A stretch of 64,000 bases of DNA from Alicyclobacillus sp. SP_1. GTDB lineage: Bacteria; Bacillota; Bacilli; Alicyclobacillales; Alicyclobacillaceae. Numbering within the stretch: position 1 is the first letter of the stretch; each line of letters opens with the position of its first letter. Location of the stretch: the NCBI RefSeq assembly GCF_024706985.1, contig NZ_JAMCCX010000094.1, forward strand, positions 56,340-120,339. Reading direction: 5' to 3'. The notes below the pieces were generated by a model. That model had not been told where the DNA came from. It did not search any database and saw only the letters and a program-made list of their open reading frames with translations. Position numbers and translations under genes: made by a program. Positions 9,356-17,308 of this stretch are shown here, one piece after another.

Positions 9356-10596
9356 CCTACCATACCCCATTTCGCAATGGCCCTGTGCAGGGGCTCGGAC
9401 TGCAGAGCCGCGTCGGATAGCGATTGACCGTTTTCGAGCGCGTCTATGGCCGCTCGAAATGCCAATCCTCCCGCAGTTATTCCGTCGGGATGTCCATGAA
9501 TCCCCCCGCCTGCTGCCAACAAAAAATCGCTTCCCAAATCACGATAAAGGTTCGGCAACATCCCTGGGTGCAATCCTGCAGACGGCGCTGGCATCACCGC
9601 ACGATGCACCGCCGGACGCCGAAGAGCCTCAACAATCCTCGCACATTCGTCTTCGGCGAGCGTCACGCTACCGTAGCTCGACGGATATAACACAACGTCG
9701 GCACCCGCCATTCGCAGCAGGGAACCGAGCAGGATATGAGCAGAAATGCCTGTATCAACGGAAGCATACATGGCGCCCGAAACCGCAGGATGTGCAAAAA
9801 TAGGGACGCATACATAACGGTCTTCAGCAATTTCCCGAAGCACGTCTAACCCGTAAGCAAATCCATTAAACAAGAGGGCGTCCGCTCCCAAATTGACGAG
9901 CCGTCTGGCACGAGCGAGCAAACCCGAGACAGGGCCCGAGAGATGGACTGCGTAGTGCGTGCGAACACCCGTATCTTCAAAGACTTCCATGGCCGCGCGC
10001 CGGAATGCTTGTACCCGCTGCTCTGGAGTCGCATTAGATTCATCAAAAAAAATCTCGTCGTCCTTTACAAAATCTACTTTACCAAGCGCTTGTGCTCTAA
10101 AGTTCTCCGTCAAATCCGCAAGAGATTGACCGATGCACGATTTAAAAATACTCATCACCAAAGGTCGAGAGGTAATACCCACCTGTTCTCGAAGGCCGAG
10201 AGACCCAAAGGACGGGCCTCGGAACTGACGCTGCAACTGCTCAGGAATGCTTAACTCAACGAGGCGAATGCGACCATCCATCGAGAGTTTCCCAAAAACT
10301 GTAGTGAGGATGGATGCTACAACAGGGGTAAAGTTGACAACAGGATACCCAATGGAGATTTCGGCGATAGCCAGTCCGTCTCCCAATCGACGCAAGACGG
10401 AGATGTGTTCCACTCGTCCTGCATGTTCCATCACTTGTGTCCGACGCAGTTCGGGAAGGTCTGTCCAACTGCCTACCGTGAGCCCAACAGCGATACCTTC
10501 CGCCAAAGAAGTGAGCTTGGCCTCCTGAGCCTCAACCCTATAAACCGCAACAACGTACTCCAACTTTGTATACCTCCCGTTGCCCTGTACGCGCAT
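9352..10596 (-). CDS. mtnW: 2,3-diketo-5-methylthiopentyl-1-phosphate enolase (RuBisCO-like protein)
   Basis: A 414-residue type IV RuBisCO-like protein. It carries GLTVGSWTDLP at the N-terminus, GKVDFVKDDE (the lysine/acidic metal cluster), AHPAVSGAMY and the phosphate-binding AAGGGIHGHPDG. It tautomerises the diketo compound in methionine salvage and does not fix CO2. Two starts are possible: ATG 10596 with AAGGAGG five bases away, or TTG 10563 with GGGAGG nine bases away. The TTG start gives an N-terminus that aligns better with Bacillus MtnW. First gene of mtnWXB; I see no SAM riboswitch or T-box upstream. Confidence 0.94.
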   Translation of the reverse strand: MRVQGNGRYTKLEYVVAVYRVEAQEAKLTSLAEGIAVGLTVGSWTDLPELRRTQVMEHAGRVEHISVLRRLGDGLAIAEISIGYPVVNFTPVVASILTTVFGKLSMDGRIRLVELSIPEQLQRQFRGPSFGSLGLREQVGITSRPLVMSIFKSCIGQSLADLTENFRAQALGKVDFVKDDEIFFDESNATPEQRVQAFRRAAMEVFEDTGVRTHYAVHLSGPVSGLLARARRLVNLGADALLFNGFAYGLDVLREIAEDRYVCVPIFAHPAVSGAMYASVDTGISAHILLGSLLRMAGADVVLYPSSYGSVTLAEDECARIVEALRRPAVHRAVMPAPSAGLHPGMLPNLYRDLGSDFLLAAGGGIHGHPDGITAGGLAFRAAIDALENGQSLSDAALQSEPLHRAIAKWGMVG

Positions 10597-10673
10597 AGAC
10601 CCCTCCTTCGCATTATAACGGAGTTCCCTCTAAATTTCTGCCAATTTTCACAATCTGGGCGAAGAAAGTACAA

Positions 10674-10713
10674 AGCGGATGGATAGGTCGCCATAGCGAC
10701 TTATCCATCCGCT
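10674..10713 (-). terminator. Strong hairpin terminator after the TDT transporter
   Basis: AGCGGATGGATAAGTCGC and GCGACCTATCCATCCGCT pair almost perfectly around a TATG loop. On the minus strand the hairpin is followed by TTGTACTTT. It separates the transporter gene from mtnW downstream on the same strand. Confidence 0.8.
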
Positions 10714-10740
10714 CCCGAAACGAATCGAGGTTGACTCTAT

Positions 10741-11841
10741 TTACGCCACGCGCCGATGCGCAGACAATCTAGGCTTGCGCCAAGTAATTAAAGACCCGTC
10801 TATCACCCCGCGCAATGTCCGATAGAACACAATGGCAAAGCAGAACCACAGAATTCCAAGTTGCAAAACGCCAGCCACCTGAAAGAACACCGCATGCGTG
10901 AGGTGGGCAATGGCATACGTGCCAGTGGTGAAGCTACCAATGGGGAACACATAGCTCCACCAGCCGAGATTGAACGGAATTCCTTCACCATGTTTGCCCA
11001 AATGCATCAGAGTGTGCATGGACGATATGACAATCCACCATACTCCCACTCCCCACATGCTGATGGCAAAGAGCAGGCCCACAATATGCAACCCCGCTGC
11101 ATAGGGCGCAAGAAGAGCAGGCATTTTAAAGGGTAGCGTGCTAAAGATAGCCATAGACATCCCAATGGGCCCAATTTCCACCCACAGACTCGGAACGACA
11201 TCTCCGCTCAAACGGCGATGAAATACGAGTCGAGAATAGACCAATGCACTGACCATCAAGAAAAGGAAGAAGGTCATGCCGAACATCGCAATGATGACGA
11301 ACAACACAGCCGCCTGCAGAGACGGACCACCCCACAGCGGAATGAGATTGGTTCCGGTCGCTGCTGCGACGATCGGCGGTACTACTGGAATCAGCCAACT
11401 TGCAAGCGCATCCTGAGGAGACACTTCATGTTTGGTAAACAGCAGGTAAGGAACGACAATCACAGTAAAAATGGAGACAGTCACACCTGCTACCCACAAG
11501 CCTTTGCTGATGTCGAAAGCGAGAGACGACGGAAGAAAGCGGGATCCGATAATAAAATAGGCGTTTCCGACCACATTGATACCCATCGCTAGAGCTCCGT
11601 AAAAGAGCGCTCTCGTCGGATGTGAGAAGTCAGCGAGAGCTTCGTCCGTATGCAGGATCCAACGGGCAGCCCACAAAGACAGTGCGACCACAAAGATGAG
11701 ATTGACGAGAACAAAGAGAATTTCCCCCAAGCCGTGCTGGAAAGGAAAGTGCACTGGCGATGCATACGTCAATGCAGAAACGATGCCCACACCCATGACC
11801 GTAGTAAACCAGTTGACTCCAAATTGACGGGCAATTTTCAA
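10741..11841 (-). CDS. TDT/SLAC1-family transporter (TehA-like)
   Basis: An integral membrane protein of 366 residues with about ten hydrophobic segments. The opening FGVNWFTTVMGVGIVSALTY is typical of the tellurite-resistance/dicarboxylate transporter (TDT) and SLAC1 family, as is the later WWSYVFPIGSFTTGTYAIA. Family members move small anions, sulfite or C4-dicarboxylates, or act as anion channels; the substrate cannot be read here. TTG 11841 is preceded by GAGGTGAT at good spacing; the GTG three codons upstream overlaps that site. It stands alone between terminators. Confidence 0.85.
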   Translation of the reverse strand: MKIARQFGVNWFTTVMGVGIVSALTYASPVHFPFQHGLGEILFVLVNLIFVVALSLWAARWILHTDEALADFSHPTRALFYGALAMGINVVGNAYFIIGSRFLPSSLAFDISKGLWVAGVTVSIFTVIVVPYLLFTKHEVSPQDALASWLIPVVPPIVAAATGTNLIPLWGGPSLQAAVLFVIIAMFGMTFFLFLMVSALVYSRLVFHRRLSGDVVPSLWVEIGPIGMSMAIFSTLPFKMPALLAPYAAGLHIVGLLFAISMWGVGVWWIVISSMHTLMHLGKHGEGIPFNLGWWSYVFPIGSFTTGTYAIAHLTHAVFFQVAGVLQLGILWFCFAIVFYRTLRGVIDGSLITWRKPRLSAHRRVA

Positions 11842-11957
11842 CGATATCACCTCGCGAAGAGTTGGTCCTGAACTGCCTCTATCATGCGCCGCGGTCTTAG
11901 ATAAGTAAAATATTGATTATTGATAAGTTGTATAATAAATAATTATGATTGAGCCGC

Positions 11958-11980
11958 AGAGGGAGAATGTTTCTCCCTCT
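11958..11980. terminator. Perfect short hairpin between transporter and esterase
   Basis: AGAGGGAGAA-TGT-TTCTCCCTCT is a perfect 10-bp stem with a 3-base loop. It lies just past the 3' end of the esterase gene and probably ends it, although no T-run follows. The AT-rich stretch to its left (11890-11945) is the likely promoter region of the transporter gene. Confidence 0.5.
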
Positions 11981-12003
11981 CTGTTCAAATCATCCTCTGC
12001 ATC

Positions 12004-12939
12004 TTAACCGAGATGTCGTTTTAGTACGTGGGCAATCTCGACCAGTGCCTCCTTTGCAGGCGATAAAACAGAGTCCATGGAGAGAAATCCATGGATCATC
12101 CCCGGAAATCTCCGAACTTCTGCGACGACGCCTGCGCTCTGCAACTTCTCAGCATATGCCTCTCCCTCATCCCGAAGCGGGTCGTACTCTGCCGTCACAA
12201 CGTAGGCGGGCGGCAAATGCGAGAAGTCTTTCGCCAACAAGGGCGATGCCATCGAATTTTTTGCGTCTTCAAGGTTTGGCAAGTAGTGATTTCGAAACCA
12301 TATCATTGTATCGGCGTCGAGAAAATACCCATTCGCGTTCTCTCGTTTAGAAGCAGACTGCCCAACTAAATCGACCGACGGGTATAGAAGAAGTTGAAAC
12401 ACTGGAAGATGACCACCTCTGTCCCTCGACAGTTGGCAGACAACCGCAGACAGATTGCCACCTGCACTGTCTCCGCCAACCGCCGCCCGCGAGGCGTCCA
12501 CATCAAGACGATTCGCGTGCTCCATGACCCATTGTGTTACGGCATAGCTTTCCTCAACCGGGTCAGGAAAAGGATACTCGGGTGCCAATCCATAGTCGAC
12601 AGAGATGGTCACGCACCCTGCATGGTGAGTAAAACCACGGCATAAGTTGTCATATTGCTCGAGATCTCCGAATACCCATCCCCCGCCGTGGAAGAATATG
12701 AGGCAGGGGAATGGGCCTTCCCCCTTTGGATAATAGATGCGTATTGGCGTTTGTCGCTTAGCATAGACCGACCATACTTGGTCTTCTACACGTGCCACCG
12801 GGAGCCCGGGTACACGCATCATCTCGTAGGCGGCTGCTTGACCTTGCCGGACCTGCTCTGGTGTCAGGGAAGACATCGGCGGCAAATGTTGCTGTTGAAT
12901 TTGTCGCAACATGGCTTCTACCTCTGGATGTAGCGGCAC
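12004..12939 (-). CDS. Alpha/beta hydrolase, HSL-family esterase
   Basis: An esterase of 311 residues. The hormone-sensitive-lipase family marks are clear: oxyanion motif FFHGGGWVFG, nucleophile elbow GGDSAGGNLS, acid TAEYDPLRDEG and catalytic His in GMIHGFLSM. An N-terminal cap helix precedes the fold. It should hydrolyse short-chain acyl esters in the cytoplasm. GTG 12939 has GTGGAG five bases upstream; an in-frame ATG further up lacks a ribosome site. It stands alone, transcribed away from glpD. Confidence 0.92.
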   Translation of the reverse strand: MPLHPEVEAMLRQIQQQHLPPMSSLTPEQVRQGQAAAYEMMRVPGLPVARVEDQVWSVYAKRQTPIRIYYPKGEGPFPCLIFFHGGGWVFGDLEQYDNLCRGFTHHAGCVTISVDYGLAPEYPFPDPVEESYAVTQWVMEHANRLDVDASRAAVGGDSAGGNLSAVVCQLSRDRGGHLPVFQLLLYPSVDLVGQSASKRENANGYFLDADTMIWFRNHYLPNLEDAKNSMASPLLAKDFSHLPPAYVVTAEYDPLRDEGEAYAEKLQSAGVVAEVRRFPGMIHGFLSMDSVLSPAKEALVEIAHVLKRHLG

Positions 12940-13040
12940 TGTTCTCCACCCTTTCGATACGCTATTTTGTTTCCAATGACCATTTTTCTCCAAAAAGTGA
13001 TCAAAATCAAGTTTCTACAGACATCTTAGCGATTCATGGG

Positions 13041-13082
13041 GTCACGTAATGACGTGACTTCTCAGCCGAAAGACCGTATAAT
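13041..13082 (+). promoter_or_regulatory. glpD promoter with overlapping palindrome
   Basis: A consensus -10 TATAAT lies at 13077-13082, with GTGACT 17 bases upstream as a weak -35. The -35 is embedded in a near-perfect palindrome GTCACGTAATGACGTGAC (13041-13058), which looks like an operator. The protein that binds it is unknown. Confidence 0.5.
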
Positions 13083-13173
13083 TTACGTGAAAAGATGGAT
13101 GGAAAACGTTTTTCATAAGGAATAGACGCGCGTGACAAAGACAAGTTAATAGCGTGGATGGAGTCCAGGAGAT

Positions 13174-13219
13174 ACGCCACATTCTTTATGCTTTGGCATA
13201 GAGTTTGTGGCGTTTTTTT
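13174..13219 (+). promoter_or_regulatory. Leader terminator/attenuator upstream of glpD
   Basis: ACGCCACA (13174-13181) pairs with TGTGGCGT (13206-13213), with an inner stem CTTTATGC/GCATAGAG, followed by seven T. This is a complete rho-independent terminator ending 13 bases before the glpD ribosome site. Bacillus subtilis glpD has the same arrangement: glycerol-3-phosphate-bound GlpP antiterminates the leader. GlpP control here is inferred from position and family knowledge. Confidence 0.85.
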
Positions 13220-13249
13220 GAAAAGATTTTTCGAGGAGGTTGCAACACT

Positions 13250-14968
13250 GTGAGTGAACAAGACTCGTTGCATAGAACCGGATCGACCCTAGACGATGCT
13301 GCGTCTAAAAACCCATGGGATGTCCTGATTATCGGCGGAGGCATCACGGGCGCAGGCATCTTACTCGACGCAGTGCAGCGCGGACTGAAGGCCATCCTGA
13401 TTGAAATGCAGGACTTTGCTGAAGGTACGTCCAGCCGCTCCACCAAACTAGTGCACGGCGGTCTGCGCTACCTGAAGCAGTTCGAGATAGGTTTGGTAGC
13501 AGAGGTGGGGAAAGAACGAAGGATTGTCTATGAGAATGCGCCTCATGTCACCACGCCAGAGTGGATGCTGTTACCTTTGCTTGAAGGCGGTTCGTACGGA
13601 GTCCTAGCCGCCTCTTTTGGCATCCGCCTGTATGATTACTTGGCAGGCGTAAAGCGAAGTGAGCGACGCCAAATGTTAAGCCGAGAACAGACCCTGCATC
13701 GCGAGCCGCTACTTCGCACAGAAGGTCTCAAAGGGGCCGGAACCTATGTGGAATACCGCACGGATGATGCTCGATTAACCTTGGAAATCATCAAAGAGGC
13801 GGTCGCCCGTGGCGGCACTGCACTCAACTACACCAAAGCGACGCGTTTACAGAAAGAGGACGGGCGCGTGATTGGAGTTGAGGCGCAAAGCACCTTACAC
13901 AGGGAGACGATGACCACTCTTCTGGCGACTCGAATCATTAACGCGACCGGACCATGGGTAGACGTGTTGCGTGAAATGGACGGTTCGAAACAAGGAAAGA
14001 CGCTCCATTGGACAAAGGGCGTGCATCTCGTGGTGGATGCTTCCAAGTTCCCGCTATCCCATCCTGTCTATTTTGACGTGCCCGATGGGCGCATGATCTT
14101 TGCCATCCCCCGGGACGGCAAAACTTATATTGGCACGACGGACACAGACTTTCATGCAGACCTATTGCATCCACGAATGACTGTCACGGACAGAGATTAT
14201 TTACTCGACGCTGTACAGTTTATGTTTCCCAGCGTTGTTTTAAGTCAAAATGACGTTGAGTCTAGTTGGGCGGGAGTGCGCCCATTGATTCATGAAGCGG
14301 GTAAAAATCCATCAGAAATCTCGCGCAAAGATGAAGTCTTCGAGTCTCAAAGCGGCCTTATTACCATAGCGGGTGGCAAGCTCACCGGGTATCGCAAGAT
14401 GGCAGAAAAAGTGGTGGACTTAGTCACAAAGCGACTGAGCGCCGTCCACCAAAAGTCATATCCCCCTTGTCAGACAGAGCATCTGCGACTGTCGGGAGGT
14501 CACTTTTCATCTTCTGCGCTGTTTGCATCGTTCATCCGCGAACAAACCGAAAGAGGTGTAGCTTTGGGCTTGTCCGCCGAAACTGCAGAAAAGTTAGTAC
14601 GCCGTTACGGATCGAACATAACGGATGTGTTCTCTTACCTTGAACACGACCGACCTGAAGTAGCTCGGGACTTATCTCAAGAGGTCTATGCAACGCTCCA
14701 ATACGGGATGGACCACGAGATGGTTTGCACGCCTTCCGACTACTTCGTTCGGCGGACAGCCAGCCTTTATTTTAATATTGCCTTTGTACGCGAGTGGATG
14801 ACACCGGTCGCGGCGTATATGGCACAGCGACTGGGATGGACTGACGCGGAGCGGGATTGCATGGAGAAAGACTTACAAGTACATCTTGAGGAGGCGACCG
14901 TTCCCGTCTCTGCAGAGCACGCTCCATCAACACGGAACGAAGCAAAGGAACCCGTTCCCCTCGGGTAA
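13250..14968 (+). CDS. glpD: Aerobic glycerol-3-phosphate dehydrogenase
   Basis: A 572-residue FAD enzyme that oxidises sn-glycerol-3-phosphate to DHAP at the membrane and passes electrons to menaquinone. It carries the FAD dinucleotide fold DVLIIGGGITGAGILLDAVQ near residue 25, the GlpD signature GTSSRSTKLVHGGLRYL, HWTKGVHLVVD, and the C-terminal GGKLTGYRKMAEKV. GTG 13250 is preceded by GAGGAGGT at nine bases. No glpF or glpK adjoins it. Expression is probably controlled by antitermination in the leader. Confidence 0.95.
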   Translation: MSEQDSLHRTGSTLDDAASKNPWDVLIIGGGITGAGILLDAVQRGLKAILIEMQDFAEGTSSRSTKLVHGGLRYLKQFEIGLVAEVGKERRIVYENAPHVTTPEWMLLPLLEGGSYGVLAASFGIRLYDYLAGVKRSERRQMLSREQTLHREPLLRTEGLKGAGTYVEYRTDDARLTLEIIKEAVARGGTALNYTKATRLQKEDGRVIGVEAQSTLHRETMTTLLATRIINATGPWVDVLREMDGSKQGKTLHWTKGVHLVVDASKFPLSHPVYFDVPDGRMIFAIPRDGKTYIGTTDTDFHADLLHPRMTVTDRDYLLDAVQFMFPSVVLSQNDVESSWAGVRPLIHEAGKNPSEISRKDEVFESQSGLITIAGGKLTGYRKMAEKVVDLVTKRLSAVHQKSYPPCQTEHLRLSGGHFSSSALFASFIREQTERGVALGLSAETAEKLVRRYGSNITDVFSYLEHDRPEVARDLSQEVYATLQYGMDHEMVCTPSDYFVRRTASLYFNIAFVREWMTPVAAYMAQRLGWTDAERDCMEKDLQVHLEEATVPVSAEHAPSTRNEAKEPVPLG

Positions 14969-14989
14969 TGCCAATCGATTTAGCACATA

Positions 14990-15100
14990 CTATCCACAGC
15001 ATCCACAGCCGGACCATCCTTACAATCCGAAGAAAACTGGCACTTGCCAACAGAGTTATCCACATGTGAACAGGAGTTATTCACCGATAACTGTGGATAA
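14990..15100. other. Cluster of DnaA-box-like sequences
   Basis: Within 111 bases there are two perfect DnaA boxes in opposite orientation (TTATCCACA at 15056-15064; TGTGGATAA at 15092-15100). Near matches are CTATCCACA (14990-14998), GCATCCACA (14999-15007) and TTATTCACC (15078-15086). No dnaA, dnaN or AT-rich unwinding element is nearby. It lies just upstream of the sulfide-operon promoter. Confidence 0.7.
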
Positions 15101-15119
15101 CTCTTGCAATCTCTCCTTC

Positions 15120-15147
15120 TTGACATATACCCCTATGGGTATATAAT
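15120..15147 (+). promoter_or_regulatory. Sulfide-operon promoter with CstR/CsoR-type operator
   Basis: TTGACA (15120-15125) and TATAAT (15142-15147) form a consensus promoter with a 16-base spacer. The spacer is occupied by the perfect palindrome ATATACCC-CTAT-GGGTATAT (15125-15144). That is the operator type of the CsoR family, including the persulfide sensor CstR. The downstream genes are persulfide-handling enzymes, which favours CstR over copper-sensing CsoR. No csoR/cstR gene is in the window. Confidence 0.85.
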
Positions 15148-15231
15148 GGCGTTAGTCGCATCGCTGACGACGTTATCCTCACGCAAAGGATGCGCAAAAT
15201 ATATTCCCGTGTGGAAAGGATGGATTTTCTG

Positions 15232-15531
15232 ATGTTGCAATGGATGCCCGTTGATTTGAAAGAACACATGGCTAAGGACAAGTCGCTCCAAATTATCGAT
15301 GTGCGCGAGCCTGGAGAATTTGCCAGTGGACATATTCCTGGTGCCAAGAACATTCCGCTCGGGCAACTGCAGGAGCGGCACCGTGAAATCAATCCAGACA
15401 AGCCAGCCGTGATGGTGTGCCTGAGTGGTGGTAGAAGTAGTCGCGCTTGTGAATGGCTGGAATCAAAAAAGTACCACAAGATTTACAATTTACTGGGTGG
15501 GATGTCTAGATGGGACGGGAGCGTCGAATGA
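15232..15531 (+). CDS. Single-domain rhodanese sulfurtransferase
   Basis: A 99-residue rhodanese domain with the active-site loop MVCLSGGRSSRA, whose Cys carries the persulfide, and the standard IDVREPGEFASGHIPGAKNIP entry strand. The ATG at 15232 sits eight bases after AAAGGATGG; an ATG four codons earlier is too close to a ribosome site. It is followed one base later by the multidomain persulfide dioxygenase, so the two act together in sulfane-sulfur transfer. The arrangement resembles the staphylococcal cst operon. Confidence 0.92.
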   Translation: MLQWMPVDLKEHMAKDKSLQIIDVREPGEFASGHIPGAKNIPLGQLQERHREINPDKPAVMVCLSGGRSSRACEWLESKKYHKIYNLLGGMSRWDGSVE

Positions 15532-15532
15532 T

Positions 15533-16972
15533 ATGCTGCTAAAGTATTTCTACGATACAAAACTGGCGCAGGCTTCCTATTTGGTCGGTTGTCAAAAAAC
15601 CGGTGAGGCTATCGTGGTCGATCCCGCTCGCGACATCACCCCTTACCTCGCCACTGCCAAGGCGGAAGGTCTGCGCATTGTCGGAGCAGCGGAGACGCAC
15701 ATCCATGCCGATTTCGTCTCGGGTGCGCGCGAGTTAGCAGAGCAGGGAGCAACGCTCTATTTGTCCGACGAAGGTGGAGAAGGTTGGCACTATGAATACG
15801 CTACACAGTACCACCATGTGCCCCTCAAGGACGGCAGCGTCTTTACAATTGGCAACATTAGATTTGAAGTTCTCCACACTCCAGGTCACACGCCAGAACA
15901 CATTTCGTTTGTGGTGACCGATGGTGGAAACGCACAAACATCGCAACAGCCGCTCGGCATCTTTTCTGGGGACTTCGTCTTTGTCGGCGACGTCGGGCGC
16001 CCGGACTTGCTGGAGAAGGCTGCGGGTGTCAGCGGATCGACCAACATGCTGGCAAAAAAGATGTTTGAATCGCTTCAGCGGTTCAAAATGCTACCTGACT
16101 TCCTACAACTGTGGCCTGGTCACGGCGCAGGCAGCGCCTGCGGAAAAGCACTCGGCGCCATTCCGTCGAGCACCGTCGGCTACGAGAAGATGACGAATTG
16201 GGCACTGCAGACAGAGGACGAAGCGACCTTCGTGACCAACCTTCTGGCTGGTCAACCCGAGCCACCGCGGTATTTTGCCAAGATGAAGGAAATTAACCGG
16301 ATGGGGCCAACTCTGTTGTCTTCCGTCGGCGTACCGGACCGCTCTTCAGTAGACTGGAAGACGGCCGTACATTGGGCATCCGAAGGGACCCTGCTTGATG
16401 TTCGCAAAGCAGTCGACTTTGCCTCGGCGCATATACGAGGCAGCATCAACATTCCGGCCAACAAGTCATTCGTCACCTGGGCCGGATGGTTGTTGCCGTA
16501 CGACCAACCCATTTACTTGCTCGCAGAGGAATCGACGGTAGAAGCCATCCTCCACGACCTGTCCTCTATCGGGCTGGACAATGTGGCCGGAATTATGGAC
16601 AGTTCTGTTGTTGATGCTGCGCCCCCCGATTCGGACAACATCAGCAGTTATCAGAACGTGTCTGTGGAGGAAGCCCGGGACCGCATTGCGTCTGGTGCGG
16701 TACACCTTGTGGACGTGCGCAATTTGTCGGAATGGCAGGCAGGTCATGTAGCCACGGCACATCATCATATGCTCGGCGAACTACTCGCACATGTGGGAGA
16801 ACTGCCGCGCAACAAGCCCATTTTACTGCAGTGCCAAACTGGCGGTCGATCCGCCATCGCGTCGAGTCTACTGACCGCCCACGGTTTTTCTGACGTGGAG
16901 AACTTGGCAGGTGGCTATGAAGCTTGGCGCATGTCGGAGCAAAAAGCCGCTATGGCCTCCTCCGTTTCATAA
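15533..16972 (+). CDS. CstB-like persulfide dioxygenase fused to two rhodanese domains
   Basis: A 479-residue protein. Residues ~1-240 are a metallo-beta-lactamase-fold persulfide dioxygenase: ETHIHADFVSGA, LHTPGHTPEHISF, FSGDFVFVGDVGRPDL and LWPGHGAGSACG supply the single-iron ligands. A middle rhodanese domain (LLDVRKAVDFASAHIRGSIN) lacks a cysteine in its loop (LLAEEST) and should be inactive. The C-terminal one (VDVRNLSEWQAGHV) has the intact loop LLQCQTGGRS. This order (dioxygenase, pseudo-rhodanese, rhodanese) is that of CstB, which turns low-molecular-weight persulfides into thiosulfate. Its start is one base past the stop of the preceding rhodanese gene. Confidence 0.93.
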   Translation: MLLKYFYDTKLAQASYLVGCQKTGEAIVVDPARDITPYLATAKAEGLRIVGAAETHIHADFVSGARELAEQGATLYLSDEGGEGWHYEYATQYHHVPLKDGSVFTIGNIRFEVLHTPGHTPEHISFVVTDGGNAQTSQQPLGIFSGDFVFVGDVGRPDLLEKAAGVSGSTNMLAKKMFESLQRFKMLPDFLQLWPGHGAGSACGKALGAIPSSTVGYEKMTNWALQTEDEATFVTNLLAGQPEPPRYFAKMKEINRMGPTLLSSVGVPDRSSVDWKTAVHWASEGTLLDVRKAVDFASAHIRGSINIPANKSFVTWAGWLLPYDQPIYLLAEESTVEAILHDLSSIGLDNVAGIMDSSVVDAAPPDSDNISSYQNVSVEEARDRIASGAVHLVDVRNLSEWQAGHVATAHHHMLGELLAHVGELPRNKPILLQCQTGGRSAIASSLLTAHGFSDVENLAGGYEAWRMSEQKAAMASSVS

Positions 16973-17000
16973 TCACAGTCTGTCCATGACACTTTGCGCA

Positions 17001-17040
17001 AAGAGCGCCAGCAAGCCATTCGTCGGCGCTGGCGCTCTTC
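17001..17040 (+). terminator. Terminator of the sulfide operon
   Basis: AGAGCGCCAGC (17002-17012) and GCTGGCGCTCT (17028-17038) form a perfect 11-bp stem, followed by a T/C-rich stretch. Confidence 0.75.
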
Positions 17041-17212
17041 TCCATCTCCACTACCTGGTGCCCGTCCCCATGTTCGTCATTCTGACATAAAGTGTCGCTT
17101 TTTGTACCTGTTACAGAACTGCTAATGGTGCTACTGTTATCTCATCCGGAACTACCGGTGCACAACGTACATCCACCGTTGGAGCAGAACCAAATGCTTG
17201 TCGTTGGGAGCC

Positions 17213-17230
17213 TTGTGAATTTGTTCACAA
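17213..17230. promoter_or_regulatory. Rex operator 1 upstream of cydABDC
   Basis: TTGTGAA-TTTG-TTCACAA is a perfect match to the Rex consensus (TTGTGAA-N4-TTCACAA). Rex represses cyd genes when NADH is low relative to NAD+. cydABCD is a known Rex (YdiH) target in Bacillus subtilis. Confidence 0.93.
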
Positions 17231-17245
17231 ATTATACACAGCACT

Positions 17246-17263
17246 TTGTGAATCGATTCACAA
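17246..17263. promoter_or_regulatory. Rex operator 2 upstream of cydABDC
   Basis: TTGTGAA-TCGA-TTCACAA is a second perfect Rex palindrome. It begins 33 bp after the first, so both lie on about the same face of the helix, which suits cooperative binding. It ends 45 bases before the cydA start. Confidence 0.93.
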
Positions 17264-17308
17264 AAAGTTCTTTGATTCTATGCTGAACTCTGAAGGAGGC
17301 GGTGCACC

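Noticed and set aside
10561..10580. Ten-base identity (GGAGGTATAC) between the Cas12f-like guide region and the mtnW ribosome site
   Set aside because: Much of it is the ribosome-binding sequence; it covers bases that look like scaffold more than guide, and the 18-base match near 37342 is far better.
14990..15100. Chromosomal origin (oriC)
   Set aside because: DnaA boxes are present but there is no dnaA, dnaN, AT-rich unwinding element or origin gene context.
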